A stretch of DNA of 64,000 nt from Nitrosotalea sp. GTDB lineage: Archaea > Thermoproteota > Nitrososphaeria > Nitrososphaerales > Nitrosopumilaceae. A model generated the notes under the pieces. It was not told where the DNA came from. It saw only the letters and a list, made by a program, of their open reading frames with translations, and ran no database searches. The DNA is taken from the NCBI GenBank assembly GCA_025451075.1, contig JANWLA010000023.1:52793-116792 (forward strand). Reading direction: 5' to 3'. The translations under genes and the position numbers were made by a program. Below are positions 1 through 9,371 of the stretch, in pieces. The stretch's first letter is position 1. Every line of letters begins with the position of its first letter.

Positions 1-1420
1 AAGCTGTAACAGCAAGACCTATCGCTGGAAAGATATAAAAATTATTACACTGAGCTATCTTGATCATCTTACCATTAAATGAGACAGGTGGAAACTCTGT
101 TCCAGTAGCTATTAGAGCACGACCATCCGTCCAATGGATTAGATCTTCTGGGATTGCTTCTGCACGGTCATATGGATTTGAGAGGGGAAAAATTATTGGT
201 CTTTTGACCTTGCTTGCCATGTCTTTGACAATTTGTTCAGTAAACTGGTCGGGCTGACTTGAAACTCCAATGAGGATTGTAGCAGAGATATTCCTAATTA
301 CATCTGCTAGGCTTATCTGACCACCATTTGTTTTCCAGCTAGACACTTGATCAAAAGGTTGTGCAAATTCCTGTTGAACTGGTGACAAGTCTGTCCTAGA
401 CGTATGCAATAATCCTTTACTGTCCAAAAGAAAAAAATGTTTACGAGCCTCTGCTTCATCCATTCCCTCTGCTACCATTGCTTTTAGAATATACTCGGCA
501 ATTCCTGTTCCAGCACTTCCTGCACCAAGAACAACAACTTGTTGATCCGAAAACTTCTTCTTTGTAATATTCAGAGCACCATACATTGCCCCTAACGTCA
601 CCGCGGCGGTACCTTGTATATCATCATTGAATGTGCAGAGGCTGTCACGATACTTGTCCAGTATTGGGCGAGCATGGGGTTTTGCAAAATCTTCCCATTG
701 TAGCAGAACATTTGGAAGTTTTCGCTTAATAGAGCTTACAAACTTGTCCACGAAATCCCAGTAAGCCTGTCCTGTTATTCTCTGATGACGCCAGCCTATG
801 TATTCAGGATCCTGTAAACGCTCAACATTGTTAGTACCAACATCAAGCAGGATTGGAAGCGTGTGCCGAGGATCGATTCCCCCAATCAAGGTATAGAGTG
901 AAAGTTTGCCAATTGGAATTCCCATTCCACCAGCTCCCTGATCACCAATTCCTAGAATGCGCTCGCCATCTGTTACAACAATTACATTAACATCATAATA
1001 TGGGCGATTTTCTATTATCTCGTCCATCCTATCTATGAGGGGATAGGACAAAAACAGACCGCGCGGACGACGATAAATGTGTGAAAAATCAATACAACCC
1101 TGTGCCACAACCGGCGTATAGACAATTGGGGTCATCTCAGCAATATGATGACAGAGTAAGGCATAGAAGAGTGTCTCATTAGTATCTTGCAACGCACGCA
1201 AAAATATGTGGCGCTCCAAATCATCATTCTTTCTCCTGTATGCTTCATACGCCCGTGCACATTGTTGCTCTAACGTTTCTACCACGGGTGGCAACAATCC
1301 ATGCAGATCAAATATAGTCCGTTCCTCATCGGTAAACGCAGTTCCCTTGTTGAGAACTGGGTCGGACATCAAATCTTTTCCAGACAATTCTTTTTCAATG
1401 GTTGACTTGCCCTCTTTCAT
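1..1420 (-). CDS. NAD(P)-dependent malic enzyme (C-terminus cut by window edge)
   Basis: Reverse-strand reading from ATG at 1420 gives MKEGKSTIEKELSGKDLMSDPVLNKGTAFTDEERTIFDLHGLLPP...CIDFSHIYRRPRGLFLSYP...VVVTDGERILGIGDQGAGGMGIPIGKLSLYTLIGGIDP...FNDDIQGTAAVTLGA, hallmark malic-enzyme motifs; open to position 1, so absent from the ORF track. Confidence 0.95.
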   Translation of the reverse strand, partial: MKEGKSTIEKELSGKDLMSDPVLNKGTAFTDEERTIFDLHGLLPPVVETLEQQCARAYEAYRRKNDDLERHIFLRALQDTNETLFYALLCHHIAEMTPIVYTPVVAQGCIDFSHIYRRPRGLFLSYPLIDRMDEIIENRPYYDVNVIVVTDGERILGIGDQGAGGMGIPIGKLSLYTLIGGIDPRHTLPILLDVGTNNVERLQDPEYIGWRHQRITGQAYWDFVDKFVSSIKRKLPNVLLQWEDFAKPHARPILDKYRDSLCTFNDDIQGTAAVTLGAMYGALNITKKKFSDQQVVVLGAGSAGTGIAEYILKAMVAEGMDEAEARKHFFLLDSKGLLHTSRTDLSPVQQEFAQPFDQVSSWKTNGGQISLADVIRNISATILIGVSSQPDQFTEQIVKDMASKVKRPIIFPLSNPYDRAEAIPEDLIHWTDGRALIATGTEFPPVSFNGKMIKIAQCNNFYIFPAIGLAVTA

Positions 1421-1614
1421 CTAATCACTGGATCGTATCTGCCTTGAGGATTACAACCTTTTGGTAATTTTCATTCTATTTAGACAAGTGCGTACGCACT
1501 TACCACTTTTCGTATTATTGTTAGACGGATTAAAAACTTGGAATTACATATATGATCATAATCTCATCTTCATCAATTTAATTTAAAATATAATATTATC
1601 AATGTGAAGAATTT

Positions 1615-1878
1615 TCACAGTTTGAATTTTTTGCTATCTAAATCTTTTTTAAATTCATTTATATTTATTCCGACCTCTGCAAGAATTTCTTCTAACATTC
1701 CTTTGCCAATTTGAGAATGATGTAATGGAACTGTTGTGTGTCTATCATTTAGCTTAAGAACGTAGTGACTTCCTTTTACGTGTATGATCTGAAACCCTTT
1801 TCTCTCCAGATATTTTATTAATTCAAGCGGTTTTATTGATGGAAGCCTGACATGGAGATCAAATACAATAATAAATCT
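1615..1878 (-). pseudogene. HicA-like toxin remnant or non-canonical-start HicA (no ATG/GTG/TTG in frame)
   Basis: Frame reads ...IIVFDLHVRLPSIKPLELIKYLERKGFQIIHVKGSHYVLKLNDRHTTVPLHHSQIGKGMLEEILAEVGININEFKKDLDSKKFKL*; HicA-like core (GSHY, TTVPLHHS, G-ML--IL) but no canonical start before the upstream stop at 1879-1881. Confidence 0.55.
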
Positions 1879-1972
1879 TCAATACGACCATAGACCGCAG
1901 TCCATCAATTAAAATTCTAAAACTATTCTCTGGTGAATATTTTTCATAAATTCTTTTTGTTTTAATAATCAT
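1859..1972 (-). pseudogene. Truncated N-terminus of a DUF488-family protein
   Basis: MIIKTKRIYEKYSPENSFRILIDGLRSMVVLKIYYCI* resembles the DUF488 N-terminus (IKTKRIYE..SP.DG.RILVDRLWPRG.) then goes out of frame. Confidence 0.5.
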
Positions 1973-2168
1973 AATCACTTGAAATTTAATGACATAATGC
2001 TCGTCGATCTAGTATTAAATACTTGAATTCCATCTTTATATCTTCCATCTTTGTATGCTTTGATGCCATCTTTTTGATGTTGCAAACCATACATTACCAC
2101 AACTTCCATGGTGTTACAAATCTCCCATGGATGAAAAAGTGACCCTATGGCCACATTTGACATTACCA

Positions 2169-2600
2169 TTATAGTGAATCAATAAAACCCACAAAGTCCT
2201 TCATGTGTATTTCCTTTGTTTTTTCCCACACTTTTTTGAACTTGGGTATGGTCATCATTGTTTTTACTAGTTCTTGCCATCGTAACCAAAGCCCGGGTTC
2301 TATCGTTTTTGTCTTGTTCATGAGATATAGAAATTCAAATAAATCAAGAAATGCTACTGCCATGTAATACTCGTCAGGATTGTCTACTATGGAAAAGCGA
2401 TCTGCAAACACCTGACTTTCTTTTGCCATTTTGGTAAATGTCTCGGTTTTTTCAAGGTTGAGTCGTGCCTCAACTATCTTTGCATATGTCTGCTGTTGAG
2501 TTTGAATACGCATCTCTTTTTTTACTGTTGAGAACTGCCATAAAGAGATGGCCAGTATGGACGTAAGGATGCCAACAATAATGAGTTCTAAATAATCCAT
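2169..2600 (-). CDS. Hypothetical protein with N-terminal TM helix
   Basis: 143 aa ORF, N-terminal hydrophobic segment LELIIVGILTSILAISLW, good coding character. Confidence 0.7.
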   Translation of the reverse strand: MDYLELIIVGILTSILAISLWQFSTVKKEMRIQTQQQTYAKIVEARLNLEKTETFTKMAKESQVFADRFSIVDNPDEYYMAVAFLDLFEFLYLMNKTKTIEPGLWLRWQELVKTMMTIPKFKKVWEKTKEIHMKDFVGFIDSL

Positions 2601-2609
2601 ATGGTCAAA

Positions 2610-3662
2610 TCATGGGTTGATTATTCCTCGACCAACGATTTTACCTTCCTTTAGCATTGTTAATGCTTCAGTGGCCTGGTCAAGCTTGAATCTATTTGAA
2701 ACCACTGGCTTGATGATTCCTCTTTTGGCAAGAGAGACCAACTCAATCATATCAGTCAGCGAGCCAGTATAGGAACCAATTATTTTATACGCTCTTGTTG
2801 GCATTGTAACGAGGTTTAATTGCAGTGCGCCACCAAAGAGTCCTACAAGTACAATTCTTGCTCGTCTTCGAAGTATCTGCATATCAGTTTCGACCGTTTT
2901 GCTGGCATTGACAAAATCTATGATGGCGTCAACTCCAAGGTTGTCTGTCAACTCCATTATGGATTTTGACACATCTTGGTTTTTGGAATTTATTGTAAAA
3001 TCTGCACCATTTTGTTTTGCGACTTTTAATTTTTCATCATCAATGTCCATTGAAATTATTCTTGCACCTGTTACTGCCTTTGCAAGCTGAATTGCCATCA
3101 AACCCAGACCTCCGGCTCCAACAATAACGACATTATCTGCAGGTCTTAGATGTGTGTTTTTTACAGCACCATAAGCAGTAAGTGCAGCACATGATAACGT
3201 TGCACTAGTGTCAGTATCCATGTCACCGAGTTTTATAAGATACTTGTAACTTGGAACGAGAATATACTCAGCATAACCGCCGTCATGATATACTCCCAAA
3301 GATCTGGGCTTGTCACAAAGATTCTCTTCTCCTATTCGACATGCGGGACAGAGACCTTCGCCTATCCATGGAAAAACCAGAACCTTGTCATCTTTAGCAA
3401 ATCCCTCTACCTCTTCTCCCATACTATCAATTATTCCTGCCACTTCGTGACCTGGAGTTAATGGATATTTTACACCCCTGTCGGTTGTTTTCATGAACGA
3501 GCCTGCAGGTCCGTCATATCCACCTTCCCAGAGATGGATATCACTATGGCAGACACCAGCTGATTGAACTTTAATCAAAACTTGCGCACCTCTTGGCTTT
3601 GGAGTCTCAAGTGTTTGTATCTCTAATGGTTCTTTTACTCTAACAATTCTTGCAGCTTTCAC
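2610..3662 (-). CDS. Zinc-dependent alcohol dehydrogenase (MDR family)
   Basis: GVCHSDIHLWEGG, GHEVAG, C-x2-C-x2-C-x7-C structural zinc region (CPACRIGEENLC), VGAGGLGLMAIQLAK. Confidence 0.95.
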   Translation of the reverse strand: MKAARIVRVKEPLEIQTLETPKPRGAQVLIKVQSAGVCHSDIHLWEGGYDGPAGSFMKTTDRGVKYPLTPGHEVAGIIDSMGEEVEGFAKDDKVLVFPWIGEGLCPACRIGEENLCDKPRSLGVYHDGGYAEYILVPSYKYLIKLGDMDTDTSATLSCAALTAYGAVKNTHLRPADNVVIVGAGGLGLMAIQLAKAVTGARIISMDIDDEKLKVAKQNGADFTINSKNQDVSKSIMELTDNLGVDAIIDFVNASKTVETDMQILRRRARIVLVGLFGGALQLNLVTMPTRAYKIIGSYTGSLTDMIELVSLAKRGIIKPVVSNRFKLDQATEALTMLKEGKIVGRGIINP

Positions 3663-3732
3663 GTTATCGGTTGGTCATCATATTATATAACAGTCAGCAA
3701 TCAATTGCATGAATATTCTTGCATGATATTAT

Positions 3733-5100
3733 ATGATAGATCTCAGTATTGCTCGTGTGAAAAGAAACGAGACGAACAACATTGAGGTAAATGACAGAAA
3801 AAGAATACTTGTCTTAGGAGGAGGATTCGCAGGAATTGAGGTTTTAAGAAGGTTGGAAAACACGCTTGGAAATGATTTCACTGTAGACATCAATGTGGTA
3901 AGCAAAGACAACTTTTTTCTCTTCACCCCTATGTTACCAGAAGTGGTTTCTGGCATGATAGAAACTCGACACATAGTAACACCTGTAAGAGCATTTTGTA
4001 AAAGAGCAAAATTTTACGAGGCAATAATAAGATCCATTGATTTTCAAAAAAAGCAGGTTACTATATCAAATGAAACCGATACCAAAAATGAACCAACGAA
4101 TTGGCATGATCATACCTTGGATTATGATTACCTAGTACTCGCGCTTGGCGGAGAGACAAATTTCTTTGGTATGGAAGATGTCAAAAAATACTCTTATACC
4201 ATGAAAAGTCTTGGAGATGCGATTGCTCTGCGTAACCATGTCATTGACATGTTAGAGCAATCTAGTATAGAACAAGACGGTGAACTAAGAAAGAGCTTGA
4301 TGACATTTGTTGTTGTCGGAGGAGGGTTTGCAGGTGTAGAGACAGTAGGTGAATTGAATGCACTAGTTAGGGATGCAGTCCGAGGCTTTTACCATGATAT
4401 TGACACCCAAGACATACGCGTGGTTCTTGTGAATGCCGGAGACAAAATATTGCCTGAAGTAAGCGATGACCTTTCATCATTTGCTACCCAAAAGATGAAA
4501 GAATCCGGAATAGAAATGATCCAGAAAAATCCCGTCAGTTCAGCAACTCCGTATAATGTGAAACTAAAGGATGGTACAGTTATAGAAACTCATACTCTAG
4601 TATGGGCAGGGGGCGTTACCCCAGAAAAGATTGTCAAAGAATTACAATGCGAGCATGATAGAGGTGGAAGAATAATAGTTGATGAATATCTTGGCGTCAA
4701 AGGTTTTGACGGCGTGTATGCACATGGAGATTGTGCATCTATAACTGACTCGCATACGGGAAAACCATATCCTCCCACTGCTCAAAATGCAGTAGAGCAG
4801 GCAAAAGTTGTGGCAAACAATTTGATATCTGAAATAAGAACAGGAACTAAAGTTAATTTCAATTACAAGTCAAGAGGAATAATGGCTCAAATAGGAAAAA
4901 GAAAAGGTGTTGGCATACTATTTGGAATGAAGACTCATGGTATACTCGCATGGATGATTTGGAGGACTTACTATCTCAGTCAACTGCCAACTTTGGAAAA
5001 GAAATTAAGAGTGGTAATTGATTGGTTCATCGACATGTTTTTCAAACCAGATGTTACTCGGTTGAAGATCTTTACAGAAAATCAAGCAAATCATACTTGA
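3733..5100 (+). CDS. NAD(P)/FAD-dependent oxidoreductase, type II NADH dehydrogenase-like
   Basis: ILVLGGGFAGIEVLRRLE, FVVVGGGFAGVETVGEL, VYAHGDCA, PPTAQNAVEQAK. Confidence 0.93.
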   Translation: MIDLSIARVKRNETNNIEVNDRKRILVLGGGFAGIEVLRRLENTLGNDFTVDINVVSKDNFFLFTPMLPEVVSGMIETRHIVTPVRAFCKRAKFYEAIIRSIDFQKKQVTISNETDTKNEPTNWHDHTLDYDYLVLALGGETNFFGMEDVKKYSYTMKSLGDAIALRNHVIDMLEQSSIEQDGELRKSLMTFVVVGGGFAGVETVGELNALVRDAVRGFYHDIDTQDIRVVLVNAGDKILPEVSDDLSSFATQKMKESGIEMIQKNPVSSATPYNVKLKDGTVIETHTLVWAGGVTPEKIVKELQCEHDRGGRIIVDEYLGVKGFDGVYAHGDCASITDSHTGKPYPPTAQNAVEQAKVVANNLISEIRTGTKVNFNYKSRGIMAQIGKRKGVGILFGMKTHGILAWMIWRTYYLSQLPTLEKKLRVVIDWFIDMFFKPDVTRLKIFTENQANHT

Positions 5101-5191
5101 TAGTCCCGAGCTAGAATCTCTCAGAGGCTAAGATCAAAACACATGTTCAGAACCCTTACATTTGCATAAAAAAACTGGAAAGTTTTTTGGT

Positions 5192-5293
5192 TTATCCATA
5201 TGTCTTTCCACACGTATCGCATTGCCAATGATCTGATGTAACAGACCAATGGTGCATGTGTCCCGTTTGATGAGATTGTTTTGTCGTTTTCAA
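5192..5293 (-). CDS. Possible 33-aa zinc-knuckle microprotein
   Basis: TTG-start ORF reads (M)KTTKQSHQTGHMHHWSVTSDHWQCDTCGKTYG*, with CDTCGK knuckle. Confidence 0.3.
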   Translation of the reverse strand: MKTTKQSHQTGHMHHWSVTSDHWQCDTCGKTYG

Positions 5294-5398
5294 GACCTCG
5301 TGTTAAAGTACAGAATTTTGGCATAAAAGCATGATGAATTAATTGCATTTTTTTTCATGCAATTTATTGCAAGTCTTTTTTATTCATCATGTAGGTAT

Positions 5399-5908
5399 AT
5401 GTGCATGCCAATAGACTTGGAATTTCCAAAAAATCACAAACCAATAGGCAAGCACAAGTGTGCCGATGACGAACATTTTCATTTTGTTTGGGGCCCTGGA
5501 AAAATAGATGCCGAGTCTTCAACGGATGAAAACATACAAAACGCCTATACAAAACGGGGAGAGGAATACGTTCCTCTGGGAATACATGGAACTTTTGTTG
5601 CAGTTGACTGGGATTCATGCATATCAGATGGTGGATGCATTGAGGTGTGTCCCGTTCAAGTTTATCAGTGGTATAGGACGGAAAATGATGTTCCTGCGGT
5701 ACAGATGGTAAACGCTACCAGTGTTGGAACCGGTGAATCTCATCAAAAGGAGGGACGTAAAGATTACACAGACAAATCAGAACCAATTCGAGAACATGAT
5801 TGTATCTGGTGTATGGCATGTGTCTCTGTCTGTCCAACACAGGCCATCAAGGTAGATCAATCAAATCAAAAAATCCATGAGGAGATGGTGATAAAATATG
5901 CAAAATGA
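5399..5908 (+). CDS. Zinc-type ferredoxin / 4Fe-4S binding protein
   Basis: [16 protein letters not shown] and [16 protein letters not shown]; His-rich N-terminal extension as in archaeal zinc ferredoxins; in-frame ATG at 5399. Confidence 0.88.
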   Translation: MCMPIDLEFPKNHKPIGKHKCADDEHFHFVWGPGKIDAESSTDENIQNAYTKRGEEYVPLGIHGTFVAVDWDSCISDGGCIEVCPVQVYQWYRTENDVPAVQMVNATSVGTGESHQKEGRKDYTDKSEPIREHDCIWCMACVSVCPTQAIKVDQSNQKIHEEMVIKYAK

Positions 5909-6521
5909 GGATAAAATGGTGGAAAAAAATATCTGCGATATATGCGGAACAGACGTTGACGCTGTTAATGGTAACACTGATTGTCCTATTTGCGATGACC
6001 GATACTTTGGAAAAATAAAGGAAAGTTACACTCAAAATCTAAACAAATGTAATATAGCATCTGAAGATTTGTTCAAACTTTATTTTGATTTATCTGGCGA
6101 ATTTGTAAAATTTTCGTATAATATAGCTAGTCAGTATCTTGAAATAGAGAAAAATTTGCACATCTATAATCCGTCTTGGTATTACCTTCTCACATCATAT
6201 CAATTTCTAAGAAACAGATTTCTTGGAAATGCGATACAGAGTGCTAATATAACGTATTCTGGTTTTACAGATGTATGGAAAGTCCACTTTTCTGCCATGT
6301 CCGAAAACATTGTATCTGCACTTGAAAATGCGAATAGATTTTGTAATACATGTAACGAAACTATGAACGTTCAAGAAAAATCACATCTTTCGGAGGGAAA
6401 TAAGAATCTGATAAAAACGATCAGTGTTGTCAATAGGACGTACAGTACATATCAGAAGGAAGAGAAAATTACCCAGAACAATAATTCGGAGAACATTGTG
6501 GGAGTGTTGAAAAAGAAATGA
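5898..6521 (+). CDS. Hypothetical zinc-ribbon protein
   Basis: [22 protein letters not shown] plus C-terminal CNTCNE; 207 aa. Confidence 0.65.
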   Translation: MQNEDKMVEKNICDICGTDVDAVNGNTDCPICDDRYFGKIKESYTQNLNKCNIASEDLFKLYFDLSGEFVKFSYNIASQYLEIEKNLHIYNPSWYYLLTSYQFLRNRFLGNAIQSANITYSGFTDVWKVHFSAMSENIVSALENANRFCNTCNETMNVQEKSHLSEGNKNLIKTISVVNRTYSTYQKEEKITQNNNSENIVGVLKKK

Positions 6522-6808
6522 GACTATTCCATAAAAAAACATCGTGTGAACAATGCATGGAACAGTTTGAAAGTTATGAAGAGCTTGTTGATCACACTAG
6601 ACATGTGCATCATCATGACATAGTAAAATGCATCGAGTGCGGAAAAGAGTTCATACATGAAAAAGACAGGCTACATCATTCACGAGAGGAACACAAAAAG
6701 AAGCTAAAGAGCAGAATACACAAGGGCGAACACAAACACGAAGTAGAACACCCACTTCCACAGGATGATCTCGATGCACATATGAGAAATTTTAGTGATA
6801 ATTTTTGA
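6518..6808 (+). CDS. Two-finger C2H2 zinc-finger protein
   Basis: CEQCMEQFESYEELVDHTRHVH and CIECGKEFIHEKDRLHHSREEH; ATGA overlap with upstream gene. Confidence 0.8.
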   Translation: MRLFHKKTSCEQCMEQFESYEELVDHTRHVHHHDIVKCIECGKEFIHEKDRLHHSREEHKKKLKSRIHKGEHKHEVEHPLPQDDLDAHMRNFSDNF

Positions 6809-6918
6809 TTGGAGAAATTCATGAGCAATTCTAAAAACATGGCAAGATTGGTAAGAAAAGACGCTATTCTGACATTCGCTTAGACTCTATAACAATAAAG
6901 ACATTATACGGGTTTACA

Positions 6919-7341
6919 TTATTTTATCAGCATTACTGCAACCTTTGACTTGTGCATCACATAACTTGAGACACTTCCAAGAAAGATCTTCTTAAGAGCG
7001 CTCAGGCCTCTAGCACCTATTACAATCACGTCTATGTTATGTGTATTTGAATACTCTACTATAGAATATCCTGGGTCTCCTGTAAGTATTCTACTGTAAA
7101 ATGGAACGGCATTTTTGACTGCAAGTTGTTTTGCAAAGAGTATGAATTCTGGCGGAATATCTTCTTCCAGTTCTTTCTGCTTATGTTCTTTTTTGTGTGA
7201 CGTGTGTATCACATGAATAACGGTGAGTGATCCTTCGTGCTCTTGTGCAAGATGAATTCCAATCTTTAATCCTCGCAAGGAATTCTTTGAACCATCCAAG
7301 GGCACCAAAATCTTTTTGATTTTCTGCATTTCTGACATCAT
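6919..7341 (-). CDS. Universal stress protein (UspA family)
   Basis: KILVPLDGSKNSLRGLKIG, VIGARGLSALKKIFLGSVSSYVMHKSKVAVMLIK. Confidence 0.95.
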   Translation of the reverse strand: MMSEMQKIKKILVPLDGSKNSLRGLKIGIHLAQEHEGSLTVIHVIHTSHKKEHKQKELEEDIPPEFILFAKQLAVKNAVPFYSRILTGDPGYSIVEYSNTHNIDVIVIGARGLSALKKIFLGSVSSYVMHKSKVAVMLIK

Positions 7342-7414
7342 GTTGATAACGTGATGGGGTATTACTGGCTTGTGTTGATTCTCACTGACAAAAATTTAGT
7401 TATTCCAGAAAATC

Positions 7415-7555
7415 TCACGCTAATTTATCAAATCTGTTTAACGCAGCCTTTTCATTAGATATTGCCGACCTGGAACCTTTTGGAAATTTATCCATGTATG
7501 ATTCACGAGTCTTTAGTTGGTCTAGTATGGACAATGACGATTTAACCTCGTATAT
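7415..7555 (-). pseudogene. Fragment resembling the N-terminal part of an archaeal tyrosine recombinase
   Basis: Frame reads IYEVKSSLSILDQLKTRESYMDKFPKGSRSAISNEKAALNRFDKLA*; no usable upstream start, no catalytic domain. Confidence 0.3.
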
Positions 7556-7618
7556 TTATTTAAACTTCTTAAAGTTAAGTGTAAACGGTTAACTAACCAC
7601 ATTTGATTAGGTTGAGTT

Positions 7619-8500
7619 GTGCGGAAAATAAAACCAAATGACTATGTGTTGTTTTTTTATAATGATAGTAAAAAATGGCTGATGAAGGCTGCGCCAAAAC
7701 AAAAGTTCCACACACATGTCGGAATAATAGATCACAAAAAAGTGATAGGAAAACCATTTGGCAGTGCAATCAAGACCAACAAGGGAAAAATAATTTTTGC
7801 ACTAGAGCCTACCATATATGATTACGTAATGAAAAGCCAGCGCAGCACCCAGATTGTTTACCCAAAGGACTTGGGGTACATTGCAGCAAGAATTGGATTG
7901 CAGAGTGGCCAGACAGTAGTTGAGATTGGTACTGGCAGCGGTTCCTTTACAACTTTTCTTGCAAGTATTCTAAAACCAAAGGGCCATGTGTACACATATG
8001 ATGTAGATGAAAACTTTATGGCAATTGCACGAAAGAATATAGAAAAAGCTGGAATGACAAAATATGTAACCATGACAAAACTTGACCTCAAGACTGCAAA
8101 GAAGATGCCTCAAAAAGATGTAGATGTGGTAATTGTTGACTTGGGGGATCCATGGGTGGTTGTCCCGCAAGCAAGAAAGATGCTCAAGGGCAGCGGTGCA
8201 TTTGTTGCAATATGTCCCACGATGAACCAACTTGAAAATCTCGCTGCAGCATTGAGAAAAAATGATTTCTTTGACATTGAATGCACAGAGCAAATTGTAC
8301 GAACGATAGAGGCAAGGGATGGCAAGACAAGGCACTCGTTTAGAGCAATAGGGCACACAACATATGTTGCATTTGCACGCAAAGTCATAACACCTGCATC
8401 TTTGCGCAAAATCTTGGCACCTGTGGTAGAGCAGCCAGAGATTGAATCTGAAGAAACCGAATCCTCTGAAGACGAAAGTTTATCATCTCTTAAAAAATAA
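7619..8500 (+). CDS. trmI: tRNA (adenine-N1)-methyltransferase, TrmI family
   Basis: IYPKDLGYI-like core, VVEIGTGSGSFTTFLA, VDVVIVDLGDPW; GTG start. Confidence 0.88.
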   Translation: MRKIKPNDYVLFFYNDSKKWLMKAAPKQKFHTHVGIIDHKKVIGKPFGSAIKTNKGKIIFALEPTIYDYVMKSQRSTQIVYPKDLGYIAARIGLQSGQTVVEIGTGSGSFTTFLASILKPKGHVYTYDVDENFMAIARKNIEKAGMTKYVTMTKLDLKTAKKMPQKDVDVVIVDLGDPWVVVPQARKMLKGSGAFVAICPTMNQLENLAAALRKNDFFDIECTEQIVRTIEARDGKTRHSFRAIGHTTYVAFARKVITPASLRKILAPVVEQPEIESEETESSEDESLSSLKK

Positions 8501-8508
8501 AACGACTG

Positions 8509-9369
8509 TTGACAAAAATTCTCCAGGCCCAAACTGTTAAAAGTTTCATACCCTCACGCAAGGCTTTATCCAGAAAAGGAGACAATGGCAAAGTCCTAGT
8601 CCTTGGCGGAAATTATCTTTATCATGGGGCACCAATTTTATCATCACTTGCAGCACTGCGAGCAGGATCTGACTTGGTATACACTTGTGTTCCAAAGATC
8701 AATGTCATGTCTACGCGCGCATATTCACCAAATCTGATTGTAGTGCCACTAGTTGATGCCAAGCTAACTCGTGGCTCTGTCCAGAAACTGCTTGGAATCA
8801 TCCCAAAAGAACTTGACTCTGCAACAATAGGGATGGGTCTTGGAATTCAGGATAGGGAAGCACTAAAAATTCTGGTAGCATCTCTTCTTGATAGGGCAAT
8901 TATGCTCTCACTTGACGCAAGCACACTTGTACCAGAAATTCTTCCAGAAATAAAAGACAAAAAGGTTACAGTCACTCCACATGCAGGCGAGTTTAGGCGA
9001 TTGTTTGGCCAAGTCCCACCTGATAATATCAAGCAGAGGTCTGCAATGGTTGAAAAACATGCAAAAGAAAATGGTATCACCATACTCCTCAAGGGACCAA
9101 CTGATATCATATCTGACGGCAAGCAAACATATCACAACCCAAAAAATATCGCAGCCATGACTGTTGGCGGAACAGGTGATGTACTATCAGGTGTAGTAGC
9201 GTCGATGCTGTGCAAAAACAAAAACCCAGTGCAGGCATCTTCTGCTGCAGCATATGTTAACGGCAAGGCAGGATTTCTGGCACAAAAAAAATACGGCTTG
9301 CATATTGTAGCAACTGACCTGTTGGATTTTATACCATATTCCATGAAGCCATTTGATAAAGTGAGATAG
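8509..9369 (+). CDS. nnrD: ADP/ATP-dependent NAD(P)H-hydrate dehydratase
   Basis: GDNGKVLVLGGNYLYHGAPILSSLAALRAGSDLV, VTPHAGEF, NIAAMTVGGTGDVLSG. Confidence 0.92.
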   Translation: MTKILQAQTVKSFIPSRKALSRKGDNGKVLVLGGNYLYHGAPILSSLAALRAGSDLVYTCVPKINVMSTRAYSPNLIVVPLVDAKLTRGSVQKLLGIIPKELDSATIGMGLGIQDREALKILVASLLDRAIMLSLDASTLVPEILPEIKDKKVTVTPHAGEFRRLFGQVPPDNIKQRSAMVEKHAKENGITILLKGPTDIISDGKQTYHNPKNIAAMTVGGTGDVLSGVVASMLCKNKNPVQASSAAAYVNGKAGFLAQKKYGLHIVATDLLDFIPYSMKPFDKVR

Positions 9370-9371
9370 CC

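Noticed and set aside
5121-5348. 75-aa minus-strand ORF
   Set aside because: No coding-like motifs; a shorter frame at 5192-5293 with a CDTCGK knuckle is the better candidate.
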